Positions 5,740 to 5,816 of a stretch of 5,816 nt of DNA are shown one piece after another (position 1 is the first letter of the stretch; each line of letters begins with the position of its first letter). The DNA comes from an uncultured Eubacteriales bacterium (lineage in GTDB: Bacteria > Bacillota > Clostridia > Oscillospirales > Acutalibacteraceae). Location of the stretch: assembly GCA_900317795.1 (NCBI GenBank), contig ONIF01000130.1:1-5816 (forward strand), read 5' to 3'. The notes beneath the pieces were generated by a model, which made no database searches, had not been told where the DNA came from, and was given only the letters and a program-made list of their open reading frames with translations. Both the position numbers and the translations under genes were made by a program.

Positions 5740-5816
5740 ACGACTGAATTGTATTTTGGGACAATAACATCTTCTCCATTGAAAATTTTGCCCGTAGCTT
5801 CTATAGGCTTGGGGCG
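5703..5816 (-). CDS. C-terminal fragment of an unidentified minus-strand gene cut by the window edge
   Basis: A frame open from the right edge encodes 37 residues ending in a TGA at 5705-5703. It includes the segment PKPIEATGKIFNGED followed by VIVPKYNSVVCR, which has normal protein character and codon use. It overlaps the winged-helix gene by 37 bases if that gene starts at 5739, or by ATGA if it starts at 5706. Tight overlaps like these are typical of co-transcribed mobile-element genes. I do not recognise the family; a conjugation or DNA-processing protein would fit the neighbour, but that is a guess. Confidence 0.45.
   Translation of the reverse strand, partial: RPKPIEATGKIFNGEDVIVPKYNSVVCRTSLIKKIKL

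Noticed and set aside
1..5816. CRISPR array, tRNA, rRNA, insertion sequence or retron-like structure
   Set aside because: I saw no regularly spaced repeats, no tRNA-like cloverleaf, no transposase motif or terminal inverted repeats, and no reverse transcriptase.

Overview
The window reads as an accessory (cargo) region from an AT-leaning Gram-positive bacterium, most likely a Clostridia-type gut organism (Ruminococcaceae, Oscillospiraceae or Lachnospiraceae). This rests on strong GGAGG-type ribosome binding sites, a lipoprotein with a Gram-positive-style signal, codon usage, and a right-flank gene that resembles a small winged-helix protein common in clostridial conjugative elements. The host assignment is inference.

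Layout. Positions 1-252 form an AT-rich leader with no convincing gene and a plausible sigma-A-type promoter near 167-196. Three plus-strand genes follow. The first (253-2751) is a cytoplasmic TIR - NB-ARC - TPR protein, the bacterial counterpart of plant TIR-NLR immune receptors. The second (2820-4268) is a membrane protein with an N-terminal cytosolic TIR domain, one transmembrane helix and a roughly 300-residue ectodomain. The third (4274-5374) is a secreted lipoprotein that starts 5 bases after the second gene's stop. From the right edge, two minus-strand genes run towards the cassette: the tail of an unidentified protein (5703-5816) and a small winged-helix protein (5371-5739). The latter's stop codon shares the palindromic tetramer TTAA with the lipoprotein's stop.

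How the genes may work together. Both TIR domains keep the glutamate expected for NAD+ cleavage or nucleotide signalling. The most striking observation is that the last ~97 residues of the TIR membrane protein and residues ~84-184 of the lipoprotein are homologous. By hand they align without a gap over 55 residues, with matching G, D, G, A, L, D and EG positions, and then share G(D/E)I-x-K and NE-x-Y motifs. The two proteins therefore carry sister extracytoplasmic domains, probably beta-sandwich, and may pair at the outer face of the membrane. This suggests a two-tier TIR module: an intracellular NLR-like sensor encoded next to a Toll-receptor-like membrane protein with a lipoprotein partner. 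A role in antiphage or envelope-stress defence is inference from the families; nothing in the sequence proves it. I do not recognise this three-gene combination as a named system.
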